64,000 nucleotides of DNA from Algicoccus sp048820935 (GTDB lineage Bacteria; Pseudomonadota; Gammaproteobacteria; Burkholderiales; Burkholderiaceae_B), in assembly GCF_048820935.1 (NCBI RefSeq), contig NZ_JBMERD010000014.1, positions 1 to 64,000 of the forward strand, written 5' to 3'. Every line of letters begins with the position of its first letter. Within the stretch, counting starts at the first letter, position 1. Positions 45,210 to 55,083 of this stretch are shown piece by piece. The notes beneath the pieces are model-generated. The model was not told the origin of the DNA, did not search any database, and worked only from the letters and a program-made list of their open reading frames with translations. The translations under genes were made by a program, and so were the position numbers.

Positions 45210-46064
45210 ATGTCAAAAATACTCGCTTGCGTAGATACATCACCGTATGCAGATAGTGTTTGTGAACTCGCCGCCTGGGCAGCCAAAAAGTTATTTTCGA
45301 CTGTAGAGATTTTGCACGTTATTCAACGAAAAAGTGCTGTGCAAGAACGTCGTGACCTTACAGGGGCCATTGGTTTGGGCGTTAAAAGCGAACTTTTAGA
45401 AGAACTAACCCGATTGGAAGAATCACAAGGAAAACTAGCGATTGAAGCGGGTCGTGCGATTTTGGACACGGCAGCTAATCAGTTACGAGCAGCAGGGGTG
45501 AGCGATGTTACAACGACACATCGCCATGGCGATATTGTTGAAACAGTTCTTGAACGTGAAAAAGACTGCGATTTACTTATCATGGGGAACCGAGGTGCTA
45601 GTGCTGATTTTGCGATTGCGCATCTTGGTTCAAAAATTGAGCGTGTTGTGCGCGCAAGCCAAAAACCTATTTTTATTGCGCCGCGAGATGTCAGCGATAT
45701 AAAGAAAGTCGTCTTGGCTTACGATGGCAGCCCTTGTGCGAACCGGGCATTAGATTTGTTTACGTCATCGCCCTTATTTGAAGATTTGGAGCTGCATGCC
45801 GTCTTTGCTGGGGCAGATAATAAGAAGAATCGTGAGGTGCTCGACAAGATACGTGAACGCATAGAAGGTGCTGGGCGTTTATTGAGCACGGGTTTATTGA
45901 GTGGCTCACCAGAGACTGTTATCGCGGACTACTTAGACAAACATCAAAATAGCGCTTTGGTCATGGGTGCCTACGGACATACACCACTGCGTAATTTGAT
46001 TGTAGGAAGCACAACAACGTCGTTGATACGCACCGTGTCTCGACCAATACTGCTTGTTCGGTAA
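45210..46064 (+). CDS. universal stress protein with two Usp domains
   Basis: 284 residues, two tandem UspA-type domains (about 1-155 and 156-284). The first contains GNRGASADFAIAHLGSKIERVVRASQKPIFI and the second GAYGHTPLRNLIVGSTTTSLIRTVSRPILLV, both matching the ATP-binding G-2X-G-9X-G(S/T) pattern. Starts 12 bases after the SulP stop with an AGGAAAG ribosome site, so it is probably co-translated and may regulate the transporter. Confidence 0.92.
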   Translation: MSKILACVDTSPYADSVCELAAWAAKKLFSTVEILHVIQRKSAVQERRDLTGAIGLGVKSELLEELTRLEESQGKLAIEAGRAILDTAANQLRAAGVSDVTTTHRHGDIVETVLEREKDCDLLIMGNRGASADFAIAHLGSKIERVVRASQKPIFIAPRDVSDIKKVVLAYDGSPCANRALDLFTSSPLFEDLELHAVFAGADNKKNREVLDKIRERIEGAGRLLSTGLLSGSPETVIADYLDKHQNSALVMGAYGHTPLRNLIVGSTTTSLIRTVSRPILLVR

Positions 46065-46161
46065 TCATTGGTCATGTCGTCTTGGGCATAATTTTTGGTG
46101 CTTTCTGATGCATAGCACAAACCGTCGTTGTCGTAGTACTTGCGAAGTTTGAGCGTGGCTT

Positions 46162-46467
46162 TTAAACCCCAGCCAGTGTGACCAACAGCACAGATGCAGG
46201 TTGATCACCTCGTGTTTGAATTTTGTGTGGGATGCTGGCAGGAAAGTGGGCACTGTCTCCTTGATTGAGTATTTTCTCTCGGTCTGCAGCCCAGAACGTG
46301 ACGCTCCCAGAAAGCACAAAGAGGGTAAGTGTCTCATCTACCCCATGGTTGCAGCATGAGCCGCAATCCCGGATGATCTCAGGGATTGTTGATGTTCGAG
46401 GAATCAGGGGTGATGAGGGAGAAGCAGGGTCAGCGATCAGCGCATTTGCTGACTGGCAACCAGATTG
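46162..46467 (-). pseudogene. C-terminal cupin domain remnant cut by IS copy 2
   Basis: Read on the minus strand from the IS boundary to a TAA at 46162, the frame gives the cupin fold DETLTLFVLSGSVTFWAADREKI ... GDSAHFPASIPHKIQT, ending SVLLVTLAGV. The N-terminus is missing and the open frame runs into the IS end. The protein was probably a small cupin or an HTH-cupin regulator. Confidence 0.7.
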
Positions 46468-47670
46468 GATAAAGCCCCTAAACTGCTGTAATTTCCGGCG
46501 GAGATGAGGTAGTCACCGCCCCGTTCGGTTAGGCTGATGTTTCCACACAAAAGTCCTAGGAGAACGAAGCGATAACTGATTTCAAGATTAACGTAAACGC
46601 AGAGCAATTGGCAGGTTTGTTTAACAGCGAGGATGGTTTGGCAGGACTAGTCACGGATGTTTTGAACCAGATTCTGGGCCTTCAGGCCACCGAAGCGCTG
46701 GGTGCCGAGCGTTATGAGCGCAGCGAAGAGCGTCGCGGCTTGCGCAACGGTTACCGACCCCGGACACTGTATACCCGTGTTGGTCCGGTCACACTGCGTG
46801 TCCCACAGACGCGAGATGGCAGTTTTTCAACGGAGCTGTTTTCTCGTTATCAACGAAGTGAGTACGCTTTTGTATTGGTTGATGCCATGTACATCAAGTC
46901 ACGCCAAGGTGATCGCGTTGTACAGCGTGCAGCGTTGATCATTTCAGGCGTTCGAGCTGACGGTTACCGCGAAGTCTTGGGCGTGCGCATCGCGGATATA
47001 GAAAGCTACACGACCTGGGACGAGACCTTTGCATGGCTCAAGGCTCGTGGCCTCAAGGACGTGATGTACGGGGTTTCGGATGAGCATGCTGGCTTGTATG
47101 CAGCGGTGTAGCGACACTTTCAGGGGGCCACCTGGCAGCGCTGCCAGGTGCATTTGATGCGCAACATTCTCAGTCATGCGCCAGTACGCCAGCGGGCGGA
47201 TGTGGCCGCGGCCGCCAAGCGTATTTTTGCAGCTGCTAGCATGCAAGAGGCCCGTCGCCAACTGGACGAGTTTGTTGAAGCGTTTTCTGAACGGGCTCCC
47301 AAGGCCGTGGCATGCATGGAGAATGGCTTTGAAGACGCCATGGCGGTCATGGCGTTGCCTGAGAAGTATCACAAACGATTGCGCACCACCAACATGATGG
47401 AGCGGGTGAACCGAGAGGTTAGACGCAGAGAGCGTGTCATTGGGATTTTTCCGAATGATGAATCAGCCTGGCGGTTGATCGGTGCATTGTTGGCCGAGCT
47501 CAATGAGAAATGGCAAGCTCGACGGTATTTAGACATGGATGAATACCGTGATTGGGCACAAGAACAGGCGCGCGCAGCAGCGTCACCACGTGGTGACGCT
47601 GCTGCCTGACAGCCCACAAGTATTGGCCAACTGAAAGGAAACGAAATTACAGCAAATTTGGGACTTGACT
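46468..47670 (+). mobile_element. IS256-family insertion sequence, copy 2 (internal deletion)
   Basis: 1203 bp with the same ends as copy 1 but lacking 177 bp. No target duplication: flanks are a cupin remnant (left) and the interior of an mscS copy (right). It therefore marks a rearrangement breakpoint rather than a fresh insertion. Confidence 0.92.
46572..47609 (+). pseudogene. IS256-family transposase, multiply inactivated
   Basis: Relative to copy 1 the start codon is ATA instead of ATG, an in-frame 177-base deletion joins two copies of the near-repeat GTA(C/G)GCTTTTGT (equivalent to 40254 and 40431), and a CAG-to-TAG change creates a stop at 47109-47111. The DDE regions otherwise remain recognisable. 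Confidence 0.9.
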
Positions 47671-48383
47671 TCAAATCTGCCGTAGAAGAAAACCGTCTCT
47701 CGTCGTCGTGGAATGGCTTTGCCACCATCAATTTTGACCTGCCCACGCATGAGTTGGCTGTTTGGAATTATGATGATCTCTTTAAACAGGGTTCGTAAGG
47801 CCGTATGGCGCCATTGCACTTCGATGACTTCACCGTGTGTGCCATCTTCTAAGACAATCCAGTCACCGATTGTGATTGAGTGATCGAGTTGTAACGCTAA
47901 ACCTGAAAGAATGTTGCCCAGCGTATCTTGCATGGCAAAGGCAATGACAGCCGTTAACACAGCCGTACTCGCGACCAAACTCCCTAGGTCGAGCCCAACA
48001 GAAGAAAGGCGGATTAAAAGCCAGGCAACGTAGCCAAATAAAATCAGTAATTCTTCAAGAATTCGTGGCGGTTTGATTTCAAATTGTGGCAACACCCGTC
48101 GAAACATCAGCATGCCGCACAGTCGGATAATCAAAATACCCAGTATAAAGATTGCGATTTGATAGGTGAATGTGGCAGTTTTTGTTGAGTTCAGTGCCTG
48201 AGCTAAAGACGAGCTGAGAATGAGTGCGGCAAACAACCCTAACAGAATGCTCGTGAATAGAGCCGCTTGCCGTTGTTGTCGTAGCAAGAGTCCAGTGAGT
48301 AACAGGGCAATAATGACCCAGAGCCAGATCAGTTGGTCCCAGTGTACTGCCAATGCTTGCCAAAACCCATGTGCGACATTCAT
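47671..48383 (-). pseudogene. truncated second copy of the MscS-type channel gene
   Basis: The first 237 codons match the intact channel at 38307-39833 (about 95% identical in the compared DNA), from NVAHGFWQAL to RRRETVFFYG. The frame then enters the IS copy 2 right end and adds an antisense tail (VKSQICCNFVSFQL) before stopping at 47583. The C-terminal half, including the cyclic-nucleotide-binding domain, is missing. Confidence 0.9.
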
Positions 48384-48659
48384 CGTTATTTTGCTCCATA
48401 TGTGAGCACTCAAATGATTTTGTGCCTGTCTTTGTAATCTGAGTCAAACGTGCTTAACGTAAAATCCAGCCCATTACATCACAAGTTTTTAAGACCGAGA
48501 TCTTGAAATCAATATCTGACAAACCATGTGTCATGCGTTTTGAAGCCTTGGGCTGACTTTTTGAGGTGTTGTGGCCGTACGCTTGTGTTGAGTCCTCGGG
48601 TTGATGTTGTCGCCGCGATCAGTTTGAGCATAGTCCGTTTCATCCCTAGGTTAAAGTCC
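48384..48659. other. intergenic region of the duplicated segment
   Basis: The first 50 bases match the sequence to the right of IS copy 1 and contain its empty target (GTGAGCACTCAAATGA). Beyond that no gene is recognised. Confidence 0.6.
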
Positions 48660-48765
48660 GACGGGTGATGTATGCTTTTCGGGGTTGGCTCGTCTATACC
48701 TTTTTTCAGCAAATCAACATCGAGTTCGATGCTTTTTGTTTAGCAAGCGTACGTGCCCCCATCGT
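48660..48765 (-). pseudogene. remnant of an Ldh_2-family C-terminus
   Basis: Minus-strand reading with one frame change gives ARTLAKQK and IELDVDLLKKGIDEPT, aligning with ALADKEGIEVDTELLLSWFERTD of the Ldh_2 gene at 41337. It lies beside the truncated mscS as the intact Ldh_2 lies beside the intact mscS, but is far more decayed. Confidence 0.6.
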
Positions 48766-49074
48766 CGATTTTCTGAGCGCTTTGATAGAGGCGTTATCTT
48801 ACAATTGGGTGGCTTAGGCTGGCACATAGCGCTGGCAAGGGTCGTGGCCGTCTGTTCTTAAATGGCTTTCCTCCTTTGAGCGAACAGAACGGGTGTGCAC
48901 CTTATGACAATTCTATCTTGTTGGTTGTCCTCATTGCAATGTATGTTTACTAGACTTAACTTTGCTTTGAGCGCCGTGTTGCCATACGTTGCCTGATCTT
49001 TGTCAAGTGGATATCTTCCTCAGATGATCGCTTGAAAACCGCTGTTTCGAGTCTGGGCTCCACTTGACTGTGTT
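48766..49074. other. intergenic region, no gene seen
   Basis: About 310 bases after the Ldh_2 remnant and before the amidase stop. No supported coding frame or RNA. Confidence 0.5.
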
Positions 49075-50145
49075 TTAAAGTCCGAGGAATGGAAAGGGTT
49101 CAGCTTCTTTAAAATCGTCATTAACTTGACCGTTAAACGTGTTGGTTTGATTTGGACCGAGGTTGAGTGTCTTCACTTGTCCAGTTTCGTTTGAGAAATC
49201 GATTTGATTAAGATCGACCCAAAAGATATTTGGCGTGAGTGCGCTCTCGAAAAAATAAAGCATGCGCTTTTGATCGGCGAGTGTACGCCAACGGGTCGAA
49301 GAGATATTGGGTTGATCGGGCGTGGTAATTCCAAATGGTACCGAAACGTTTCGGATCACGCTAAAAACACTGGCAATGGTTTTTCGAGAGTCTTCATCTC
49401 TGGGGATGGCGTTGATGTAAAACGCGGCTCGGGTAAAGCGGTCGGCCGCGCGATTGGTTCCTGGTAGCATGACAGTCCCTCCAATTTCAGTCCAATACGC
49501 GTGTAAAGCCAATTGACGCTCGAACGTGGGTGAGTTCGTCAAAACTTGGTATTTTGGGCTGTGGTGAATGACGGCTTGACCATCAATGTATTCGACAATG
49601 GCGCTATCGCCACTGGCGTCTGAGATGGCTAAATGAAGTGTCGCGAGGCGGTTTTGACCCGGCACTTCAGAAGTTACAAGGGTGTAGGGGTGTTGACGTA
49701 ACTGATCCACCGCTTCTTGTACAGTTGCAAAATTGTCCAAAATATATTGCCCCCAGGCCGCAATGGTTAAACCCGGTGCGCTGTTGTGATCAAACTTTGG
49801 GTAACTTGATTCAACCAACCACAATAGGTTGGCTACGAGACCTTTTTCATTCATACCATCTGTGGTCGAAATATCATATCCGGACGTGATGATACTTCCA
49901 TATTTAGAGGTCCATTCCAAAGAGTTTGGGCCTGCCTCTCCGTTTCTTTTCATCCCTCGGGGAAATATCCAAAGATTACTTTCAACGTCAACACTCCAAT
50001 CCATGGAGCGCGCTGTGATGATTTGATCATTGACACCGTGATAAACAACTCGAGTGCAAGCTTGGGTGGTGTTTAAGCTGATCGCTGCTGTGCTTAATAG
50101 GACAGCAGCGGCAGTTGTACGTAAGGAACGGAATGATTTAGACAT
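49075..50145 (-). CDS. linear amide C-N hydrolase (choloylglycine hydrolase/penicillin V acylase family)
   Basis: 356 residues from the ATG at 50145, chosen for its GAAAGGAT ribosome site and the signal peptide that follows (cleavage before the cysteine). Ntn-hydrolases of this family use an N-terminal cysteine exposed by processing: C30 in TTQACTRVVYHG fits, followed by ARSMDWSVD with the conserved Arg and Asp, and by NEKGLVANLLWL. The conserved Asn/Arg region (TNSPTFERQL) is also present. It would hydrolyse amide bonds of bile-salt-like, penicillin-V-like or N-acyl-homoserine-lactone compounds in the periplasm. Confidence 0.9.
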   Translation of the reverse strand: MSKSFRSLRTTAAAVLLSTAAISLNTTQACTRVVYHGVNDQIITARSMDWSVDVESNLWIFPRGMKRNGEAGPNSLEWTSKYGSIITSGYDISTTDGMNEKGLVANLLWLVESSYPKFDHNSAPGLTIAAWGQYILDNFATVQEAVDQLRQHPYTLVTSEVPGQNRLATLHLAISDASGDSAIVEYIDGQAVIHHSPKYQVLTNSPTFERQLALHAYWTEIGGTVMLPGTNRAADRFTRAAFYINAIPRDEDSRKTIASVFSVIRNVSVPFGITTPDQPNISSTRWRTLADQKRMLYFFESALTPNIFWVDLNQIDFSNETGQVKTLNLGPNQTNTFNGQVNDDFKEAEPFPFLGL

Positions 50146-50670
50146 GGTTACAATCCTTTCAATGAGCGATTTGATTGATCGAAATGAATGTTTTACTTTG
50201 ACGCGTTTGGCGCGTACAGACGCCTTCAGAGATTTAATTCGGGCGGTGGTATGTGGCTTTGTTTGTTTTAGATCGTACTTTGTTGGCTGGATTCCCTTGC
50301 AATACACCCACACATATCTTTATCCTGAAGCTTTTCGCGTCTGTCCACACCGGTGCCGCTAGCACCCACAATCACAACCGTTGCATCGCCATGCAACAGC
50401 GCATGCGGTGGTCTTGTCCCGTATGTGACTGTGCTCCAGTGACAGTTTAGAGGGCAGTCGCGTGGCGTGGTTGTCATAAAGCCTTTGATGACAGGATCAC
50501 CCTGCGCGAACCATGGCTGTTTCAATGAGTGCGCAGCACGATCTGTTGGGGAGACACAGCGGTTCATTGTTCTTTCCTTTTGGACAGACTGGCACAAATA
50601 GCGCTACAGAAACTCAGGCGGTTTTTAGAGGTTCCTCACGTTGAGTGTCAGTTTTTAGGATAACAATCGC
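50146..50670. other. intergenic region between amidase and hydrolase genes
   Basis: About 525 bases. A minus-strand open frame at 50268-50597 (109 codons) has no family resemblance and an unusual composition, and I do not regard it as a gene. The amidase promoter should lie here. Confidence 0.5.
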
Positions 50671-52362
50671 TTACCCACCCCGCAATTCATAGCCATCACC
50701 CGTTTCACTCTTACGCAGTAATAGGGTTTTAAGGTTTTGGATGTATTGTGCCGAGCGATCATTGATTCCGGTCACTTCAAGCCAAGCATTCAGGTAGTCG
50801 TCTGGTGCATACACATGACCAAATCCCGCGGGTACGGTATCGGATAGGGGCATATCAACAAATAACTGCAGCATGCTAATGACGGGATACCATTTGAGTA
50901 AAGGCGATACGTCCGGCCCACGAGGTACTTGCATCCAGTCCGCTTCTCGGTAGGCAATGCTTTTATCGAAAAATGTGATGGCATCACTGGCGTATTGTAG
51001 GTACACAAAACGCAGTTTTCCCCAAGGATCATCTTTGCCGTTGGGTGTGCCATTTTGATTCATAAACCGAACAAAACGACCGTCTTCAACAATAGGTAAC
51101 CACTCAGGGGTTCCTGCTTGGCGCTCATTTGTGAGTGTGCGCCATTTTTCACTGGGGAATGGGGGGCCACTCCAGACTGCGCCGTTAATGGGAGCATCTA
51201 AAATGTCAAAAAACGTCAAGGATCTCTGAGAGTGAAAGGCGCCGAGGCTAAGGCCGTGTAAATATAGTTCAGGCCGTTTATCGGCTGGCAGCTTTCGCCA
51301 GTAGTCATAGATCGTGCGAAACAGTGTTTGCGAAGACTCAAGTCCGCTTTCAGGCTGAAACACCAAGGCCATTGGACTGTTTAAGTATGAGTACTGTAGC
51401 GCGACACTTGCAATATCGCCATGGAGTAAATACTCCAAACCATCCATGGCCGAAGGATCCACCCATCCGGTGCCGGTCGGCGTAATAATCACAAGTGCCG
51501 AGCGATCAAATGCGTGCGTGCGAATCAACTCATCGAGCAGAATCTTTGAGCGCTCCTCCGGTGTTTCTGCAACCTGTAAGCCAGCATACAGACGAATGGG
51601 CTCTTTGGCTTCAGTCTCAACCATTTGCGCTTTATTAAAGGCGTCGATATCTGTCGCATTCGGCCCGGATGCAACAAACTCTCTGCCGGCTCGACCAAGT
51701 TCATTCCAGCCGAGTTTTGAGAAGGAACTGCCTGCCCGTTCGGCAATTAACGGTTGTGGACGGTCCGGTTCGAGTAAAGCATCGTAGCGCTCAAAAGATC
51801 GGTCCAACGCTTGAAATGTGTAATTAATTAAAACGCCATTGGTCAGCGTAATGGTGAGAAAAAGCGCCAAACTTATACCAATTACGATTGAAATTCGCCG
51901 GGGGAAACGATTGTAAAATTTGAGTGCGAGAAAACGAAAAAAACTAAATAATCCCCGTGCGATCAGTAACAAAATGATGAACGTTACGACGGCGATGGAA
52001 GCGACTAGAAGCGGGTAGCCTGTCTCAGTAGGCTCCATTCCAACCAAACTACGAACAGAGTTCTGCCAGAGCTTGGAGTGATAAAGCGCGGTGGCTGCCA
52101 ATAATACACATAAAACACCCAAAACGATGGATGTGAATTTCAAGACTTTTTTGGGTAGGTTGGGTAGCTGCAAATAACGCCAGAGATTGCGCAGCTGAAC
52201 GCCGATACCGTAGCTGATAGCAAAGGCAAACCCTGACAATATGCCTTGTACGATAAAGTTTCGAGGAATCAGGCTGGGTGTCAACGATGCTGCAAAACCG
52301 AGCGCGCCTAAAAACAAGCCAAAGCCACAAAGGGCTTGCAAACAACGAATAAAAAGATTCAT
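50671..52362 (-). CDS. membrane-anchored alpha/beta hydrolase family protein
   Basis: 563 residues. Four hydrophobic segments in the first 185 residues match the N-terminal membrane domain of the Abhydrolase_9 family. The C-terminal half carries the nucleophile elbow GLSLGAFHS and TPTGTGWVDPSAMD, both typical of that family (PF15420 plus PF10081). Probably a lipid- or envelope-directed serine hydrolase in the inner membrane. It stands alone on the minus strand. Confidence 0.88.
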   Translation of the reverse strand: MNLFIRCLQALCGFGLFLGALGFAASLTPSLIPRNFIVQGILSGFAFAISYGIGVQLRNLWRYLQLPNLPKKVLKFTSIVLGVLCVLLAATALYHSKLWQNSVRSLVGMEPTETGYPLLVASIAVVTFIILLLIARGLFSFFRFLALKFYNRFPRRISIVIGISLALFLTITLTNGVLINYTFQALDRSFERYDALLEPDRPQPLIAERAGSSFSKLGWNELGRAGREFVASGPNATDIDAFNKAQMVETEAKEPIRLYAGLQVAETPEERSKILLDELIRTHAFDRSALVIITPTGTGWVDPSAMDGLEYLLHGDIASVALQYSYLNSPMALVFQPESGLESSQTLFRTIYDYWRKLPADKRPELYLHGLSLGAFHSQRSLTFFDILDAPINGAVWSGPPFPSEKWRTLTNERQAGTPEWLPIVEDGRFVRFMNQNGTPNGKDDPWGKLRFVYLQYASDAITFFDKSIAYREADWMQVPRGPDVSPLLKWYPVISMLQLFVDMPLSDTVPAGFGHVYAPDDYLNAWLEVTGINDRSAQYIQNLKTLLLRKSETGDGYELRGG

Positions 52363-52530
52363 TTTGTTTGAAATCCACCGATCAATAAATGCAGCAAAAA
52401 CAAAATAACTTGTCGTTATACTGTCAAAATCATCGTGTCATGGAGAGTTTATTATGTGCACAGACGCATTGCCGACGTGGAAAGTCTAACAGGATTGTGA
52501 CGGCACGTTGAGTATATTGAAAATATTCTT

Positions 52531-52977
52531 TTATTTCTTTTGAGAGTGATGGTCAAATTTATGGGGTGACAAAGGAAGGTGGCGGTTGAATAGTTTGTAA
52601 GGTGGGATGTTCAGTTGATTGTGAGCGACTAAACCATAATCACTAAGAGGAGTGTCGCCATGCTCGAAATACTCCATGCCACAGAAATATTGCCAAGTCG
52701 GTGTTTCTGCCCAACGAGCAACGACCCCCTCATCACTTTCGTCAAATGCATGTTTGAGATACAGCAAACCGATCATCAATCGCAGTGGCAATCTAGGTCT
52801 GCCTGCATTTGAAATACCGCCACCTTTAACCTGAATACTTTCACCAGACATATCGAGCTGTTTGGCCTTTTTAGAGACTTTGGCTTTACGAGAAAAATGG
52901 TGAGAAATAGATGCTTCTAGAACCTGCCACGGCATGCGTTGAGATAATACCGCCAAAGGGTGACGTAAATCGATCAT
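52531..52977 (-). pseudogene. IS5-like transposase N-terminal fragment
   Basis: About 148 codons. MIDLRHPLAVLSQRMPWQVLEASI, GRPRLPLRLMIGLLYLKHAFDESDEGVVARW and TWQYFCGMEYFEHG are the DUF772/IS5-family N-terminus. Family-like codons continue upstream of the methionine (FDFFRGRLDQ), so the original start was earlier. The catalytic DDE part is absent: the sequence diverges after GDTPLSDYG. A dead element. Confidence 0.8.
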
Positions 52978-53351
52978 TTGATCTAAACGTCCTCGGAAGA
53001 AATCAAAAGGGTCGCCAGTACTCGACGAAAAACTCCCAGAAAAAAGCTCGAAAAGAGCCGAAACTGGAAGTTGTTGTAGCGTTTTTATGAATCTAATATG
53101 TATAAATCAATAATAAGTTATCTATTGTTTAGGATTGACGATATAGACGTTATCTCAAAATCACGTGGCTCAGGCTTATGTTGACACACAGGGCTCATTG
53201 TTAGGCTTTTCGATGTTAACTCTACAGATAGTGGACCATTTGGCGTGCACACGCTTTGCCGTATAGCAAGAATCAACCTCAGCCTGTGCAAGGCGAGGGC
53301 TTTCAGCCAGCGTTAGGTTGAACTCATGACAGCCGCCCAATACTAATAAGA
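52978..53351. other. IS-derived and intergenic sequence
   Basis: The first 90 bases continue the IS5-like element on the minus strand. The rest has no supported gene. Confidence 0.5.
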
Positions 53352-53900
53352 CTAAGGGGAATAATGATACAGTTGCCGCTCCAAGCTGTGCAGATCTTGA
53401 CGTGCACGCGACAGGCGGCTGTCCAAATGTTGAGTTTTTTGGCGCAATTCACTGCGTTTTTTTTCGTCTTTTTCTTTATTCAGATCACGTTCGGCACGTT
53501 GCAGGTCGCGATAAAGCCTGTCGACATTTTGTTGCGCTTCGTAGGCCCGGTAGCCGCGCTGATGGTTGGTTAAGAATTGGCGTTCTAGGTGCATGGGGCA
53601 AACGTTGCCATAGCTTCTTCCCTGGCGGCCTTCGTGTATGGCGTTGGCTGGTGTGCAGTATTCAAGCAGCCCCTGATTCCTGCCTGCATGGTATTGCTGC
53701 GTATTGGGGGTGACGCCTGCCTTGGCACACGCTTCGCGGTGGTCCTCAAGCAGACTTGCTGGTCTGCCGGTGCGACCGTCGCGGTAGCCTTGGTCCAGCC
53801 AGTTAGCGCTAAGACATTCTTTTTCTGACATGCTAGCGCAAGCCGAAAGCAGTAGGGCGACGGCACCGACTAAGGTCGGGCGGATCAGACGGATACTCAT
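53352..53900 (-). CDS. DUF2799 domain lipoprotein
   Basis: 182 residues from the ATG at 53900, chosen because a lipoprotein signal starts there (lipobox LLSAC). The mature part matches DUF2799: ANWLDQGYRDGRTGRPASLLEDHREACAKAGVTPN and GRNQGLLEYCTPANAIHEGRQGRSYGNVCP. A charged helical region (about 120-175) can form a coiled coil. Function unknown, likely outer-membrane associated. The longer frame to 53972 overlaps the neighbour gene end. Confidence 0.85.
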   Translation of the reverse strand: MSIRLIRPTLVGAVALLLSACASMSEKECLSANWLDQGYRDGRTGRPASLLEDHREACAKAGVTPNTQQYHAGRNQGLLEYCTPANAIHEGRQGRSYGNVCPMHLERQFLTNHQRGYRAYEAQQNVDRLYRDLQRAERDLNKEKDEKKRSELRQKTQHLDSRLSRARQDLHSLERQLYHYSP

Positions 53901-53934
53901 GTCAACCAGGTGAGTCGTGGCAGTGCCGAGCGAA

Positions 53935-54501
53935 TCAATGTTTGGGCGCACGGACGTTGAATTTGGCTTCATAGTTCAATGTGCTGTCGGAGTCGTTTTT
54001 GGTGTTGGCAAGTGTGCCCTTGGCTGCGCCTACAACGTGAAGTACATCGCCTTCAAACGTGGCAGATTCAATTTCCAGTGTGCCGGAAGCGTGCTGGTAC
54101 TCGTCGGTCTGGCGACCGTCGTTGATGGTGTAGACCACCTCGAAGGGTGTGTCATCCAGCAGGCTGCGGTCGTTTTCGTCGAGGGAAAAGCTGATCCGCA
54201 ATTGCGGTGCTGACGAAACGGGTTTGACCGTGGGCTGCGCAGTGATTGACAGCATAATACCCTCGGGTGCCATGTTGATACCGCTCAGAATCATGGGCGC
54301 AAAGGTCCTCCAGTTTGCGGTATGTACCAATCTGCCGGGTTGTCCAGGCACTGTGTTGGAGGTGGAATGATACGTGGCTTGCTTTCCGTCGATGGCAAGT
54401 TCGATAGTGCCGGTGGATTCGTATTGAGGTAGCTCCCGCGCAGCCGCTGCGCCAGTGACCGACAGTAGGGCAGCGAGACAGACGACTAGTCGTTTTTTCA
54501 T
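53935..54501 (-). CDS. exported protein of unknown function
   Basis: 188 residues from the ATG at 54501, which has GGAG 8 bases upstream. A clear signal peptide (KKRLVVCLAALLSVTGAAAARE) is followed by a beta-rich domain (YESTGTIELAIDGKQATYHSTSN) without cysteines. No domain recognised. It is upstream of the DUF2799 lipoprotein gene on the same strand, with the lipoprotein start 35 bases after its stop, so they are likely an operon. Confidence 0.75.
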   Translation of the reverse strand: MKKRLVVCLAALLSVTGAAAARELPQYESTGTIELAIDGKQATYHSTSNTVPGQPGRLVHTANWRTFAPMILSGINMAPEGIMLSITAQPTVKPVSSAPQLRISFSLDENDRSLLDDTPFEVVYTINDGRQTDEYQHASGTLEIESATFEGDVLHVVGAAKGTLANTKNDSDSTLNYEAKFNVRAPKH

Positions 54502-54895
54502 GAGTTCTCCAGATCTGTATGTTGTGTCTGCAAAGGTGGTTCGAAGCTGTGAATACCGAGGCACAGATCGCGTTGAAAAATTGGGCGATGTTTGTTCCGC
54601 CTCAAAGCGTTACGTCCGGATTTTGGCCACGTTCGAATCAAGAGCTTAAGATTGTCCGACCAGGCCACGCGGCCGTTAGCCATACACAGAATGCATTCAT
54701 GTCAAGTTTGCTGCATTATTAACGATTTTGATCTCTCGCCACTCAAGCTCCACATCGCGGCCTCGTGTTTGTGCGCAGTTTGGCGTTGATTGGTGATTGT
54801 CAATCATTGTAGCGAAGTATTGACCAAAAGAAACCGCATGCACGAACGGGGCACATCCGTTTCATCGGCGTCCACGCCAGCTGACAAGGTCGCCC
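54502..54895. other. intergenic region up to the IS3 end
   Basis: About 390 bases upstream of the exported-protein gene; presumed promoter of that operon. No gene or RNA recognised. Confidence 0.5.
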
Positions 54896-54935
54896 TGATA
54901 TTGCCCCCGTTTTTCGTAGTCCTTAGCCCCAGAGG

Positions 54936-55083
54936 TTAAGCGACCATTTTACGCTGTTTGGTGTCCCACTTGTTTTCATACTCCATTGGGCTCATATAGC
55001 CCAGACTTGAATGCAGTCGGCTTCGGTTGTAAAACGTGATCCAAGCCATAATGACGGAACGGGCGTGTTCGTGAGATTGAAAC
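54936..55083 (-). pseudogene. IS3 orfB C-terminal fragment
   Basis: Minus-strand translation gives QSHEHARSVIMAWITFYNRS then RLHSSLGYMSPMEYENKWD and ends at TAA 54936. This is the typical IS3 integrase end; it is separated from the rest of orfB by the nested element. Confidence 0.85.

Noticed and set aside
48790..48840. Similarity of GTTATCTTACAATT...GGCTTAGGCT to 53145-53190
   Set aside because: Short and imperfect; could be chance and no boundaries of a repeat are visible.
50268..50597. 109-codon open frame on the minus strand
   Set aside because: No family resemblance, odd composition, and it lies in a stretch with no other gene signals.
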